This document shows, in pieces, positions 45,375-64,000 of a DNA stretch of 64,000 bases. Source of the DNA: Amoebidium appalachense (Eukaryota > Ichthyosporea); assembly GCA_963693365.1 (NCBI GenBank), contig CAVNZM010000006.1, forward strand, positions 8,060,001 through 8,124,000. The letters run 5' to 3'. The notes below the pieces were generated by a model. That model saw nothing but the letters and a program-made list of their open reading frames with translations. It did no database searches and was not told the DNA's origin. Both the position numbers and the translations under genes were made by a program. Position 1 is the first letter of the stretch, and every line of letters begins with the position of its first letter.

Positions 45375-46525
45375 AGTTCAGGGTGTGTGCGTACACGTTG
45401 CGTAGGACATTGAATGTGTCACGGTGTGTTTGTGTCTGTGTGGCGGTATGTGTGTTTGTATGTGTGTGTGTCACGGTGTGTGTGTGTGTGTGCGCGCGCG
45501 CACGTGTGTGTTTGTGTGTGTGTGTGTTTGTGTCTGTGTGACTGTATGCATATATGTGTGTGTGTGTGTCTGTGTGCGTGTGCGTGTGTGCGCGCGCTCA
45601 CCTTAGGGTATATCCGCAGAACAGCATTGTTCTCAGTCTGGTGGTAACACGGAGATTTGCACCACAATCAATAGAAGACAAGCACATAATACTTTGCAGG
45701 AAAACAAATATGCCACAATGTCCAGTGATCGCGAAGAAATGCCACACGGCTTATTCTTTCATTTTAAGTTTGGTTTTTGTCAAAGCCAACCACACAGTTG
45801 TTCCGACACCCTGCTATGGTAATGATGATTGCTACACGCTGGACTAAAGTGTACGAAATAGGTACGTGATTTTTTAATGGTATATTTTAATGTCTGACCA
45901 TATATGGTTATATTGTGAATTCAGGTTGGGATAATTTAGTTGTATTATAGGTTGTCCTTATATGATCATTAGACCATTATCCTGGCCGGGCAGTTACGCA
46001 GTATCCAAGCAAGCGTTCGGTATTTAGCAATATGCAAGGGCCACCTAACTGTCAGGTTAAAATGTAAATAATCCAAATAAAGCAATACACTCGGTGTTTT
46101 AGCGCGCCAACCAAAAACAACAGAGGTTGTCATATGCGCCCACTACTGCATTACAATAATCACCTTGTTCTTATGAATTCTCAATAATAATTAGTTTTGC
46201 ATCTATGCTGGTGGGCACCTATGCTGGTGTGCCCACCAGCCATACAAAAAGCTTCGTTTCGTATGTGTAGTGGAATTTCTCTGGTTTCACGTAACTGTAA
46301 CCCTGCATGAAACAATCAAAAGAAACCCTCCACTCTCCAGACAAATTGCAACCCAAGCCTGAAACTTACACCCTTGCCCAAATCTCACACACCATCACGT
46401 ATTTTCGCACAACAATCATCGCATTCTATTCACCCAAAACAACAATGCACTAAGAAAAATTCAAAACCCAAAAACCAAAACACAAAACCCAAAACCCACA
46501 CCAAAAACAAAACAAAGCCATTTGC
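44066..46525. other. Convergent intergenic region between Flower and the arrestin gene
   Basis: Poly-C (44160-44190, 44583-44676, 45048-45105), poly-G (45343-45373), (GT)n-rich DNA (45318-45600) and unique AT-rich DNA (45600-46500). The frame 45554-45847 has no splice or family support. Confidence 0.5.
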
Positions 46526-47900
46526 TCAATACAAGTCGCCATAATCGGGAGGGGCCTCCCCAGGGATCGACTCCTGCTTCATAAGACTGAACTTGTTCAG
46601 GTGGTTGTAACTTGGGGGCTGTTCAAACATAGGCGTAGCTGAAAAATGCGCAGAGTCAAACTGAATTTCCTCCGTTTCCTGCCCTGGAGCGGACTCCAAC
46701 GGTTGCAAGCACCCATCTTCCGGCTGATCCGAAAGAGCGAATGGTAGCGTCACAGACAGATTCTTACCCCCCTTAATCTTTATCTTAACTTCGACGTAGT
46801 ACGCGACACTGTGAACTAGAACCCCCTCTTGATCTTGGAAATGGAGCGTCGGCGCCAAAACTACCAAATCGGGAACTGTTGGAATTTGGGCCGTCTTAGT
46901 AGCGGAGGAGGATTTACGCAAACCCGTACCGGAGAAAAGCGCAGACATGCGTCTCCCTGGGCTGGAATGCACAGTGGACGGTGATTGGTTCAAAGTCATG
47001 GCTGTGTCGCTTCCGGTACTGCTCACGCTGGTTGTAGAACGCTGCTCGCTAGAACACAGCGCTCCGCTCAAACCCCCCGCCACCCCGCCAGCACCGCCGC
47101 TCCCCGCCGAAAGATTTTGGTGGTGTTGTGTGGGTGTGTTTGTTCCTGATGTGTTTACGTTCACACCCTGTTGTTGTTGTTGTTGTGAGGAGGAGGAAGA
47201 GCTGGTACCGGGGTTAGAAATACCGTTGAGAGAGAGGTCTAGCATTTCTCGCATCATCTGAGTGCTGAGTTTTCGTGTGCGGGGGGTGTTTGATGCGGAT
47301 CCCGGGGCTGAGGGAGGCGTGGAGCCCTGGCCGGTGGGGGTGTTGGCGGAGTAGGGACGAGCGGTGGTGGATGAGGTGCGACGGCGATCCTGTTTTTTTT
47401 TTGGGGGGGGGGGGGGGGGGAGGGGGGGGGGGGGGGGACCGGGTTAGTGTGTATGTGGTTGGGCGGGGGGGAGAGGGGGGGGGGGGGAAGGGGCAGGGGG
47501 AGGGGGGGAGGGGGAGAGGGTGCACTCGGGTAATCTAAATGATAAGTGTGTATGTGTGTGTGTGTGCGTGTGTGGCAGGAGACGGGGTAGGGGGGTTAGA
47601 ACATCACATATTCAGTATTGGGTACCTTAGATTCAGAACGGATAGTGTAGCTGCACTTCTAGTAAAGGCTTGAGTCAGCGTAATTTCCATATATGATGAA
47701 AAAAATCAACATGCACCGGGGGAGTACGCATAATAGGCATAGCCCATCCTCAGGGTGGTAACCAAGTCATCCACAGTACCCGGGTTTCGACCCATGCACC
47801 TCGTCGACAAAACCCAACTCAGATACTGCCTCACTTGAACATGTATAGTGTCACCCGTCTTGATCAGAGACGAGCACAAGCAAGGTTACTTATGTGCCCC

Positions 47901-47933
<33 letters not shown>

Positions 47934-50805
47934 TGCGTCATAAAGGACGAAGTACACATAAACAACGGACAACACGATGCAGAGTGCAAACAAAACATAA
48001 AGAACATGCACATTACGCAGGGCCCATCTACAGGAAGTGTGTGTGTGTGGAAAGGGGGGGTAGTTTTAAAATTGCACACTCACCGTGATCGGAGATCCCG
48101 CCAGGGTTTGAAATTGCACCACCTCATCACTGCTTGCACTTCCAACCATCTCCCCTGTGCGTGGGTTGATGTTTGGGAGGGTGGGTAGGTCTTGGCACGA
48201 GCGGGTGCGGGATGGCATCTTGGTGGCGGAGGGGAGAGGGCCGGTGCTGGTGGGTGTGGGGTTCATGGATGTGCGACGGGTATTACTGCTGACTGTGTAC
48301 GTGTGTGTGTGTACGTGTGGGTGGAAGGGTGTGTGTGTACGTGTATGTTTGTGTGAGGGGGTGTGTGTGTGTGTGTGTGTGTACGTGTGTACGTGTGTGT
48401 GCGTGTACGCTTACGTGCATGCACAGATGTGTAGGTGTGTGCACGGATGAGTACCTGTGCACCCGTGTATGTACGGATGTGTTCGTGTGTGCATGTGGTT
48501 ACTTGTACGAGTGTGTCTGTGTGTGTACGTGTTTACGTGTGCATACGAGTGTGTCTGTGTGTGTACGTGTTTACGTGTGCATGTGTATGTGTCACATATT
48601 TGTGGGCATGTGTGTAGACCGGTGGAAGAGGGTAACATGATTTGGCGAGTTAGAAAAGAACATAACTAAATCATGGGGAGGGAATGGAGATGCGGTGGCG
48701 GGGAAAGGTTCAATTGGTGTAAGTACAATGCATAATTAGTTACAACCTCTCATGCATGTATAAACCCCAAACCCCATTCACTAAAAACACACATACAGAG
48801 ACCTTTCTCCCTTCCTGCTCTCCTGCCCATACACCTGCACCCCGCCCCCCCCCCCCCCCCCCCCCCTCCCCCCTCCCCGGGCCTGATCTCCCAAATACCA
48901 AACCCACACCTCAACATATTCCTCACTTCAAGGAAATCATACCCCCCCCCCCCCCCCCCCCCCCCCCAATCCATCCACCCACTTCTCCCTTGGCAAAATG
49001 CATGTTCCTCCCCACTCTTCCACGCTTTCCCATTCCGCATCTTACCCCCCTCCCCCCCCCCGTACCATTCTACTCTCTCTCATCCCCCCTCCCTTCCCCC
49101 CCAACCGCTCCCCCTCCCCAATCCCCCTCCTGTTACACTCCATCCCATCACCACCTCCTCCCGCTTCCCTCCCCCTCCCCTCCCCATCCCTTCCCTCCCT
49201 CTCTCGCTCCCCCCTTCCCTCCCCCCTCCCCCTCCCCCACACCCACACCCACACATCTTCCTACCTGCAGGTAGTGGTGTTGCTGAAGGAGTGAACGTAT
49301 TCGACTCCCTCCTCCTCACAGACCCGCCCTTTCTCTGCGCAAACGGACTACCGTGCACACTCCCATTTCCACTCCACGCAGCACTCTTAGAACCACTGCG
49401 AAACACATCTCTTTCCTCAACTCTATCCCCCTTTCCACCCCTTTCCGCCCTTTCTTCTCCGCCCATTTCTCCCTCTTCCTCTTCTTCGTGGAAGCTTTCC
49501 ATGCCCGTGCTTGCCGTGTCTGCATGTGTGTCTACGTGTGTGCCTACGTGTGTGCGTGTGTTTCCCTCCTCCTCCCCCTCTTCGTCTATTCCGCGTATGT
49601 CAAGCGCTTCAACACCTGATGTGCCTCGGAGGTTGAGCGGTGCTACAGTCTCGGCACCTGAAGGGGAGAGGAGGGGGGAGGGAATGGGAGAGAGAGTGAG
49701 AGTGAGAGAGGGAGAGAGAGAGGGGCCGGGGGGGGGGGGGGGGGGAGGGGGGGGGGGGGGGGGGGGAGAGGGGGAATTCGAAGGGGGGGAGGAAGGGGGG
49801 GGGGGGGGTTTGAATGCGTCAAAAAGTACGAAGTACACAAGAACAAACGGATAACACGATGCAGAATGCAAGCCATACATAAAGAGTATGCATAATAAGC
49901 AGAGCCCGGGGGGGGGGGGGGGGTTAGAAGGTGAAGGAAGGTGAAGAAGAGGCAACGTTTTATCCAGGAGAAGAAAAATCAAGCACTTAAACTGCTAGAA
50001 TCCAGATTCAACACCTGAATATCGGACATCTCGGATATCAAATGCAGTCCAGTTAAGTCGCATATGTAAAATCCAATAATTCGGTATAGAAGGAATAACT
50101 GCATGTTCGCATCCGACAACAAAACTTTTAAATGTAACCACACACCTTCCATCTTCGCCCTATATTGAATCATCCTATTAGCTACATGTACACAAGGCCA
50201 ATATTTATATTGTTAAAATGTTTTGTGCGTGAGTCTTAAAATTTTATATTTAAACCACATACCTTCCAGTGCCGCCCTATACTGCATCATCCTATACGCT
50301 CCACAAGACAGAATTTTTATTGTTTGAACGTTTACAACTAAATTTTCAAACTTTAATATTCACCACATACCTTCCAACTCCGCCCTGTACTGCATCAACC
50401 TATCAAACGCAGCCTGGTCATCGTCGCCCTTAGCAACCAGGTTTGGGGGGACCATGACCGGGCGGTAGTCCTTCTCGCCAATGAACCGGGGCATGAGGAT
50501 GAACTTGTGCGTGTAGTTTTGGTCTTTCTTGATGGGGCACCCGTTCTTGGTCGTGGATTCGTCAACCTGTGTACGTGTACGTGTACGTGTACGTGTGTGT
50601 GTGTACGTGCGTGTGTGTAGTGGGTGCTTGTGTGAGGGGAGGTGGGGAGGGTGATGTATGCATTAGAGGGATGGAACTATGGAGGAGGAGGAGAAGGGGT
50701 GGGGTAGGGTGGGTTAGGGTGGGGCGGCAGGGGGGGGGGGAGAAGGTTAGTACGGAAAAAGAGTGGTCAGGGAGAGTGTGTGTGTTAGTGTGTATGCGCG
50801 CGCGC

Positions 50806-50861
<56 letters not shown>

Positions 50862-52261
50862 ACGCGGTGAGGGGGGAGGGGGGAGAGGGGCGGGAGGGGG
50901 GAGGGGAGGGGGAGTTGAGAAAGAGTAAAGTAGAAGAATTAATGGTAGAAGGTCGGTAAAAGAAAGGAATGAGAATGGCGAGGGTCAATATCGGGGGGAA
51001 GTTGGTCAAAACAGACACACGCACGCACATGCACACGCGCGCACATACAACACACAAAAGAGAACCTAACCACGAAAATACATTCACAATGAATAAGCAA
51101 CAAACAATTATCATTAGAGTAACAGAACAAATCAAAAATCAAAAAATCAGAAAACTACAAACGCTGCGTACGCGCTCCGTGGTGTGTAAAATGGGCGTGT
51201 CCGGAATCGACCTCTGGTAGATGCCCACATACATCAAAGTAAAAAAGGAACCGCAAAAAAACCATTCATGATAAACAAGAACAAACAATGACAACTTTTT
51301 AAAAAAAAGCAAATTAAATGTAGATAAAATCTGAAAAATCTTAAACCAGCCCTTGCGTACACGCTCCGTGGTGTATATCATAGGTGCCCCGAAGATACAC
51401 CTCTGGTAGATGCACACAGACATAAAGACAAGAAAGCAACCGCACATTATATTATATAATTTTTTTTTTTTTTAAAAAAAACCCAGTAACCAACAATAAT
51501 CATTGCAACAAGAAAACACATCACAATAGCATCTTGCGTTGCGCACGTGCTCCGGTTTTTGTAAAAAAAACCAATAAACAAACAAAAATCATTACAAAAA
51601 AATTAAAAAATTAACCATGCCTTGCACACGCGCTCCGCGGTGTTTATCATCGGTGCACCGAGGATATACCTCTGGTAGATGGACACAGGCATAAAAGAAG
51701 AAAGCAACCGCAAAAAAATATTTTTTTTAAACCAAAAAACAAGCAGCAGACAATAAAAAATCTTACCTTGCGGACGCGCTCCGTGGTGTACATCATGCGT
51801 GCGCCGAAGATACACACAGACATACAAAAAACAAGAAAGCAACAGCATAAAATCTTTCATAATAATCAAGTTACAAACAATAATCATGATCATCAAAATA
51901 AAAAAGAAATAAACATTCAAAGCATACCTTGCGCACGCGCTCCGTGGTGTAAATCATAGGTGCGCCCAGTATCGACCTCTGGTAGATGGATGCAGACATG
52001 GACCTCACCTCCATACTCGTCTCATTCTTCACTGCCACCGTCACCTCCACGTGCTCCCCCCTCTCGTAGACGTTTCTGGAAAGGCTCCCCTGGAGAAGAA
52101 GCTTCTTTTCCTTTCCGCCAAAGTTGAGGATACCGGTCTGTTTTTTTTTTTGTTTTTTTTTTTTGGGCCGGGGGGGGGGGGGGGGGGAGGGGGATGGGGG
52201 GGGGGAGAGGGGGAGGAGGGGGGGGGGGGGGGGTGATCGTGGGTGAGGGGAGTGACGACGT

Positions 52262-52325
<64 letters not shown>

Positions 52326-54182
52326 CGTGTGTTTGTGTGTGCGAGTGTGTGAGTGTGTGTGCGATGAATGAGTGTGTGTGTGCACGTGTTAGTGCGTGTG
52401 CCTGTATGGTCCCACTTGTGGCACTTATTTTCCACTGCACTTGTATATGTGCCCGGGAAGGTGGAGGGCCCGGGCAGGGGGCTCGGGGTGTATGTGATAG
52501 AGCGGGATATACGAAGGCAAACTATAAAAAAGCAAAATGTAACGAGGTCAAAATATAGGTGTGTGGTTATGTTAGGGAGGCAAGATCGCTTTGGCCTCGT
52601 GTTTGAAAAAGGGCTGTTTGGGTGGGTGTGTTCTTTTTAATCACTATGTGTGTGCCGGTATAAAAAGATACTCAGGCGGAGAACTTCGCTATGTGGTGTC
52701 CGTCTGTTTCGTGTGTGTGTACACATGCGATGAAAATCGAATTTTTTTTAAGGGTTGTTATAGAAAGAAAGGGAGACGAGTTGCTAGTATACTATTGTAT
52801 TGCCCCCCCCCCCCCTCCCCCCTCCCCCCTCCCCCAATGCCCCTCCTTCCCCCCCACCCCCAAATGCCCGTACCCCCCCCCCCCCCCCCCCCCCCCTCCC
52901 CCCACCCCCAGATCCCGTGTCCCCTTTCACCACCAGACCCAACCTCACCACCACCTTCTCCCCCACACCTTAACCCAACCATCAATGCCCCGCCCCTTTC
53001 CCCCTTTGCCTAATCAACACGAGATCCATACAATGCCATTTCCAGCTCCCCATCTTCTCACATCCCAAAGATGCAAACCCCGCATCTTCACCTAAGATCA
53101 CTTAGACCAACCTGTGCAGTCGAGATCTTTGCCCGTGGAATCAGCGCAGGCTCCGGCTTGAAAAGGGCGCCCTTTCTAAACTCCTTCTCACTCACACTGA
53201 AAGATGTGATCACCTCCTCACCATTTTGCACAATGGGCACGTATAGCTTGATTTTCACCGACCAGATGATCTTGCCACGGATGCACGACGCACCACTCAA
53301 GTTCGTGCATGTGGCTGGGAGGTTTTCTGGAAGCGTGAAACTGAACTCAAACTTGTGTTCCCCAGGTTCGAATTTGAAATCTCGCGCCAAACTTTTTGAC
53401 TCGCGGTAGAGGCACTCGTTCCAATACACACCGTGGTTGTCTTCTCCAACCGTGCGGCATTGGACACGTGCTCGCACATAAGATGCGGTGATGGGTTTCA
53501 TGATACCGGCTGTGAAAAGCCCAGAAACTGCAATTACACGTTAAGATTGTTAGACAATCGTCCATAGATTTTTTACCAGAAAGCTTGGAAATAGAAGCCT
53601 AGAAGAGTGCAAGCAAATATTGTTATCACCCTGAGGAACATGCTGAAACTTTACGGTAGATCTTCACGAACCAACGACAAGGACTTCTTATTGTTATGGG
53701 GGCTAGATGAGGCCAGCAAAGAACCATGCGTAGACTTTCCAAGCCCCTAGACTTAAATCCTTTAAAAAGTTACACGTGCCTAAAAACAGCATTCTGTATT
53801 TTGACTGCATACATTCTGCTCCTGTTTTTGTGGTGTCGAGTTGACCGATTAACAGAGCTATGTCTTCTTAATTAAGCCTAACAGGGATCATCTTCCAACA
53901 TTGAAAGGAAGAGTAATCAAAAGTGCTCGGCAGTATTTGTTATCAAAGAATGCATCAAATATGCCTGCACAGATATCCGAGTCCTATGATTCCGCTTCTA
54001 ACAAATTCGAACCCACACCGAGCTATAAAAATGGGCCTACCTGTTTCATTGTCGAAAAACGTTTTGTTTCGGAAGAACTCAACATTGAAGGTTCCCACAT
54101 TCCCAAAGTGGTCGTTGAGTGATCCTTCAACCTCCTCTCCCTCAATAGGGGCCTCAGCTCCCGGGTGCCTGTCTTCCGCCAT
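46526..54182 (-). CDS. Alpha-arrestin (ARRDC-like) with two C-terminal PPxY motifs
   Basis: Seven exons: 54182-54041, 53509-53112, 52137-51928, 50566-50371, 49657-49265, 48292-48084 and 47389-46526 (TGA). All introns are GT-AG and every phase agrees; product 803 residues. The N half holds the arrestin N domain: the [20 protein letters not shown] block followed by [14 protein letters not shown]. Exon 3 starts the C domain ([20 protein letters not shown]). The last C-domain strands are at about residues 690-735 ([20 protein letters not shown]). Between them, residues about 320-685 are a low-complexity insert rich in Ser, Thr, Glu and Pro with [12 protein letters not shown]. The tail carries PPSY (774-777) and PPDY (796-799), the ligands of Nedd4-type WW domains. 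Alpha-arrestins are adaptors that bring HECT ubiquitin ligases to membrane proteins. Confidence 0.9.
47715..47905 (-). mobile_element. SINE-like repeat, subfamily B head and middle
   Basis: Plus strand: CGCATAATAGGCATAGCCCA, TCCTCAGGGTGGTAACCAAG, CCCGGGTTTCGACCCATGCA, CTCAGATACTGCCTCACTTG, TTGATCAGAGACGAGCAC. In an arrestin intron, in gene sense. Confidence 0.7.
47930..48035 (-). mobile_element. SINE-like repeat, subfamily B tail
   Basis: Plus strand: GATGCGTCATAAAGGACGAA, GTACACATAAACAACGGACA, ACACGATGCAGAGTGCAAAC, TACGCAGGGCCCATCTACAG, after poly-G. In gene sense. Confidence 0.65.
49808..49910 (-). mobile_element. SINE-like repeat, subfamily B tail
   Basis: Plus strand: GAATGCGTCAAAAAGTACGA, AGTACACAAGAACAAACGGA, TAACACGATGCAGAATGCAA, TAAGCAGAGCCCGG, between two poly-G runs. 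In gene sense. Confidence 0.65.
50130..50310 (-). repeat. Two extra copies of the 3' end of arrestin exon 4
   Basis: Near 50130-50172 and 50255-50310 the sense strand reads ATAGGATGATTCAATATAGG-type sequence ending GGAAG/GTGTGTGG and GGAAG/GTATGTGG. The true exon end (50371) is [10 protein letters not shown] with GGAAG/GTATGTGG. Both copies are downstream in gene sense and keep a usable donor. Confidence 0.85.
50645..50690 (-). mobile_element. SINE-like repeat, subfamily A fragment
   Basis: GGTGATGTATGCATTAGAGG then GATGGAACTATGGAGGAG on the plus strand: the tail end only. In arrestin sense. Confidence 0.5.
51160..51830 (-). repeat. Array of extra copies of the 3' end of arrestin exon 3
   Basis: Four clear copies and one remnant downstream of the true exon end (51928) in gene sense: about 51771-51830, 51611-51700, 51535-51560 (remnant), 51345-51430 and 51160-51235. 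Each codes a variant of [20 protein letters not shown] (for example [20 protein letters not shown]), spaced about 160-250 bp apart in AT-rich DNA. The donor is intact in the nearest copy (AAG/GTAAGA) and changed in others (AAG/GCATGG, AAG/GGCTGG). Confidence 0.92.
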
Positions 54183-55113
54183 TACCAATAACCTTTCGTA
54201 TATATCCTCCTCTTGAAAAGCTTTAGGATGTTGGGCTCAGAACCATTTAAGAAACTGATTTTCCTGTGAGCTAGAACAGAGCCCCTTGTAAACGTGGATT
54301 TGAGTGATCTCTCCTTTTATTAGTAAGATTAACTATATAGGAGCTTTATTTAACAAGTTCTGAAAACAAGAATGAGCCTCGAATAGGCGTTATCGTTTTA
54401 ATAAGATCTTCATGGATAGTTTGTCAGTTGTTTTGAGGCTGTTTGCATTTGGTTGGATCTGGCGCATGTATAAAAGTAAGATTCGTGACTGAACTGCTAC
54501 AAAAATGAGAATGAAGCCGTAAAAGAATAAAAAATAAGGACCGTCACTTCTTTAAACACATACAAAAATTGTAAATAGTGAAATGTTTTAATGTTATAAC
54601 ACTAATGATGGGCCAAAACGATGGGTCAAAGCCCAACAATGAAACACAAAAAAGGTGCGTGTGTTCTTCAAAGAGATCTGATAAGTAGTGCTAAGTGATG
54701 CGTAGTTGACCAATAGGAGTACAGAAGAGCCAAAGCACTTCGGTTATAGAATATAGTACTGTACACACATAATTGGTCTGTTAAAGTATTTTACCTATAT
54801 CTATAAATTTAAACTGCCTTAATGATTTCCAATACTGTTTTGTATCATGCAGTGCTGATTCTCCTACTTGGTCATTACGAAATCGGTCAAATCACTGTGC
54901 GCATCTCGTGATTTGCAATCCACCACCATCACGTTTGGGCTCTTCGGCACGGCTTTCGGAATTCAAAACACACACGCACCTTTCCGTGACATCAGTAATA
55001 TCAGCTCAAGGAAAATGCGCGGATTGGTCGTACCACTACTCCCCCTCCTCCCCCTCCCCCTCCCCTCGGCGGACACACACACGCACGTGCACGCACGCAT
55101 GCGCGCGCGTGCG

Positions 55114-55174
<61 letters not shown>

Positions 55175-55204
55175 TGTCACACACACACACACACACACAC
55201 ATTG

Positions 55205-55236
<32 letters not shown>

Positions 55237-55238
55237 TG

Positions 55239-55287
<49 letters not shown>

Positions 55288-55737
55288 CACACACACACAC
55301 ACACCAGACAAACACACACACACACCGTTTACACGCGTCCGGCAACCTACTGGTTCTTCGTGATCCTGCCCTCCTAGCGCTCAATCCAAAATCTCAGCGC
55401 TAGCCACCACGTTCACATGCGCACATGTACAGTCCAACATGCTGGCACATGTGCACCCACAGCGCAAATATATAGCTACACCGTTGCATAAGTTAACAAC
55501 TCACACAAGCACGACAGTGCCACACATACACACGTACACGTACCGTACACGCATATGCGTGTACACCTGTGCACGGACATGTACACACACGCACACACAC
55601 ACACACAGGCATACGTATACGTATATACGTGCGCGCACACACATGTACACATATTCATTGCATAATCCGAATTACGTACCGGCGTTTTCATTCATAATGA
55701 ATTAATATATCATGACACAATCTTAAGATAGCTGGAA
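54183..55737. other. Upstream region of the arrestin gene, with CA-rich DNA
   Basis: Unique AT-rich DNA to 55060 where the arrestin promoter should lie, then CA-rich DNA (55070-55330) in which ACACATTGTCACACAC occurs three times (about 55170-55240), then mixed ACGT-rich sequence. No exon is supported. Confidence 0.5.
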
Positions 55738-56196
55738 CCATGGAGTTGCGGCGATCGGTCTCCGGGCCAAATTCATATGAAAACAGGGTTACATCGAGAG
55801 TGAAAAGGTAGCCGAATTATGCGCTAGAGCCAAATTTTTTGCATGTTAATTATGTAAATAGTGTTTTCTTTAAACGTTCAGTACAGAAAAATATAACTCA
55901 ATCAATTGGTTCAGCGTTGGCGACGAAAAAAACCAACTGCACCAAAGGTGGTACGGTTTGATACTAAAAATAGCACCAAAACGTACTAGATTTGGTGCAG
56001 TTGGTTTGTCAGTCGCTGACACCGAACCATTTGAGTTATAATTTTTCAGTACTGAAAGTTTGAAGAAAACACTATTTACATAATTACCATGCAAATTTTT
56101 TGGCTCTAGCGCATAATTCGGCTACCTTTTCACTCTCGATGTAACCCTGTTTTTCATATGAATTTGACCCGGAGACCGATCACCGAAATTCCATGG
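55738..56196. mobile_element. Near-palindromic element (fold-back), 459 bp
   Basis: The first half (CCATGG, GATCGGTCTCCGGG, GGTTACATCGAGAGTGAAAA, AATTATGCGCTAGAGCC, AATAGTGTTTTCTT) is repeated in reverse complement in the second half, ending CCATGG at 56191-56196. The centre is near 55970. Arms are about 200 bp and close to identical. It has no coding capacity. Most likely a fold-back MITE. Confidence 0.85.
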
Positions 56197-56330
56197 GTTC
56201 ATCCTCGTTAAACACAATTTCTGAGCATTCGTCCTTACCGTGACGCTGTTTTCATAACGCGATGGGTTCATCCTCGTTAAACACAATTTCTGAGCATTCG
56301 TCCTTACCGTGACGCTGTTTTCATAACGCG
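56193..56330. repeat. 69-bp direct tandem duplication
   Basis: ATGGGTTCATCCTCGTTAAA through CGCTGTTTTCATAACGC occurs twice, at 56193 and 56262. It overlaps the right end of the palindrome by a few bases. Confidence 0.95.
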
Positions 56331-56883
56331 TGTGTGCTGCCCTGCAAGAGCCTTATCACATACAGGAATAGAATTGGAATAAAAACAAACATTAAAATTT
56401 GAGGTCTACCTTGAATATAATCAAATAGAAAGCCTGCGTTAGGCCAATGTTGCTTTTTCTACCGGAATCAGAATACTCTATTAAGGGCGAAATCGGATAA
56501 TACTAATGATGTGGGGAAAGGATGGATGGGTGGAGGAGGGAGATAAGCTTCTGGCATCGATAATTAAAGGAACAATTATAATATCTATCGAAGTCCTGTT
56601 AAGTTCAATATCATACATAGTAACTGTACAGCCAAATGAACCAAGCAAGCGAACAAACAAATGGAAGAGAAACCACACTGGTTCTAACCAGATGATTCGA
56701 CTTACAGTAACATATTGTAATCAGAATGGCCTTTAAGAAACCATTAAAAAGAAAAAAAGAGAAAACAAATAAAAAACAGCTTAAGCATCGATCAACAAGT
56801 GTCCATCATGATACATACCTTCCCCTCCCCCCCCCCCCCCCCCCCCCCCCCCCAAAGCCCCACCGCACCCACCTCCTTCCCCT

Positions 56884-64000
<7,117 letters not shown>

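Noticed and set aside
45554-45847. 97-codon frame on the plus strand
   Set aside because: Begins in a GT repeat, no splice support, no recognisable family.
49262-49660. Plus-strand frame opposite arrestin exon 5
   Set aside because: The minus-strand exon has splice sites and phase on both sides; the plus frame has neither.

Overview
This window is eukaryotic nuclear DNA from an intron-rich genome packed with simple repeats. The genes are those of an opisthokont, most likely a holozoan (an animal or a close unicellular relative): a BRPF/peregrin PWWP protein, a Flower/CACFD1 membrane protein, a PPxY alpha-arrestin, dymeclin and SRP19. I cannot name the species. Almost all long open frames here are artefacts of poly-C/poly-G, (CA)n/(GT)n and (GA)n/(CT)n tracts. 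The real genes were found by joining short exons with consistent GT-AG boundaries and phases, and by matching the joined protein to known families from memory.

Layout, left to right. 620-3173 (+): last five exons of a BRPF-like gene (PWWP domain), with a tRNA-Asp(GUC) gene nested in one intron. 4403-5538: an element with inverted repeats at its ends. 5792-8163 (+): SRP19 in two exons. 9.55-10.19 kb: a poly-G minisatellite. 13009-11417 (-): an intronless sodium:solute symporter. 37306-16885 (-): dymeclin, about 20 small exons over 20 kb. 39338-42719 (+): Flower/CACFD1 in four exons, divergent from dymeclin. 54182-46526 (-): an alpha-arrestin in seven exons. 55738-56196: a 459-bp near-palindrome. 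64000-56884 (-): the 3' part of a multi-exon gene I do not recognise, ending in a His/Gln-rich tail.

The genes look like an ordinary housekeeping mixture (chromatin reader, protein targeting, Golgi, trafficking, transport), not a functional cluster. The unusual biology is in the non-coding sequence. (1) Pieces of exons that include a splice boundary or the end of a CDS are repeated in tandem beside the true exon in most of the multi-exon genes; I count about ten such loci. (2) About twenty copies of a dispersed SINE-like element with a poly-C/(CA)n tail all point the same way as the gene they lie in or beside. (3) Many introns begin in a (GT)n run and end in a (CA)nCAG run. (4) Two conserved exons (BRPF, SRP19) carry one-base frame breaks in short homopolymers, and dymeclin has one junction that cannot be read cleanly; assembly error is the simplest explanation, but it is untested.
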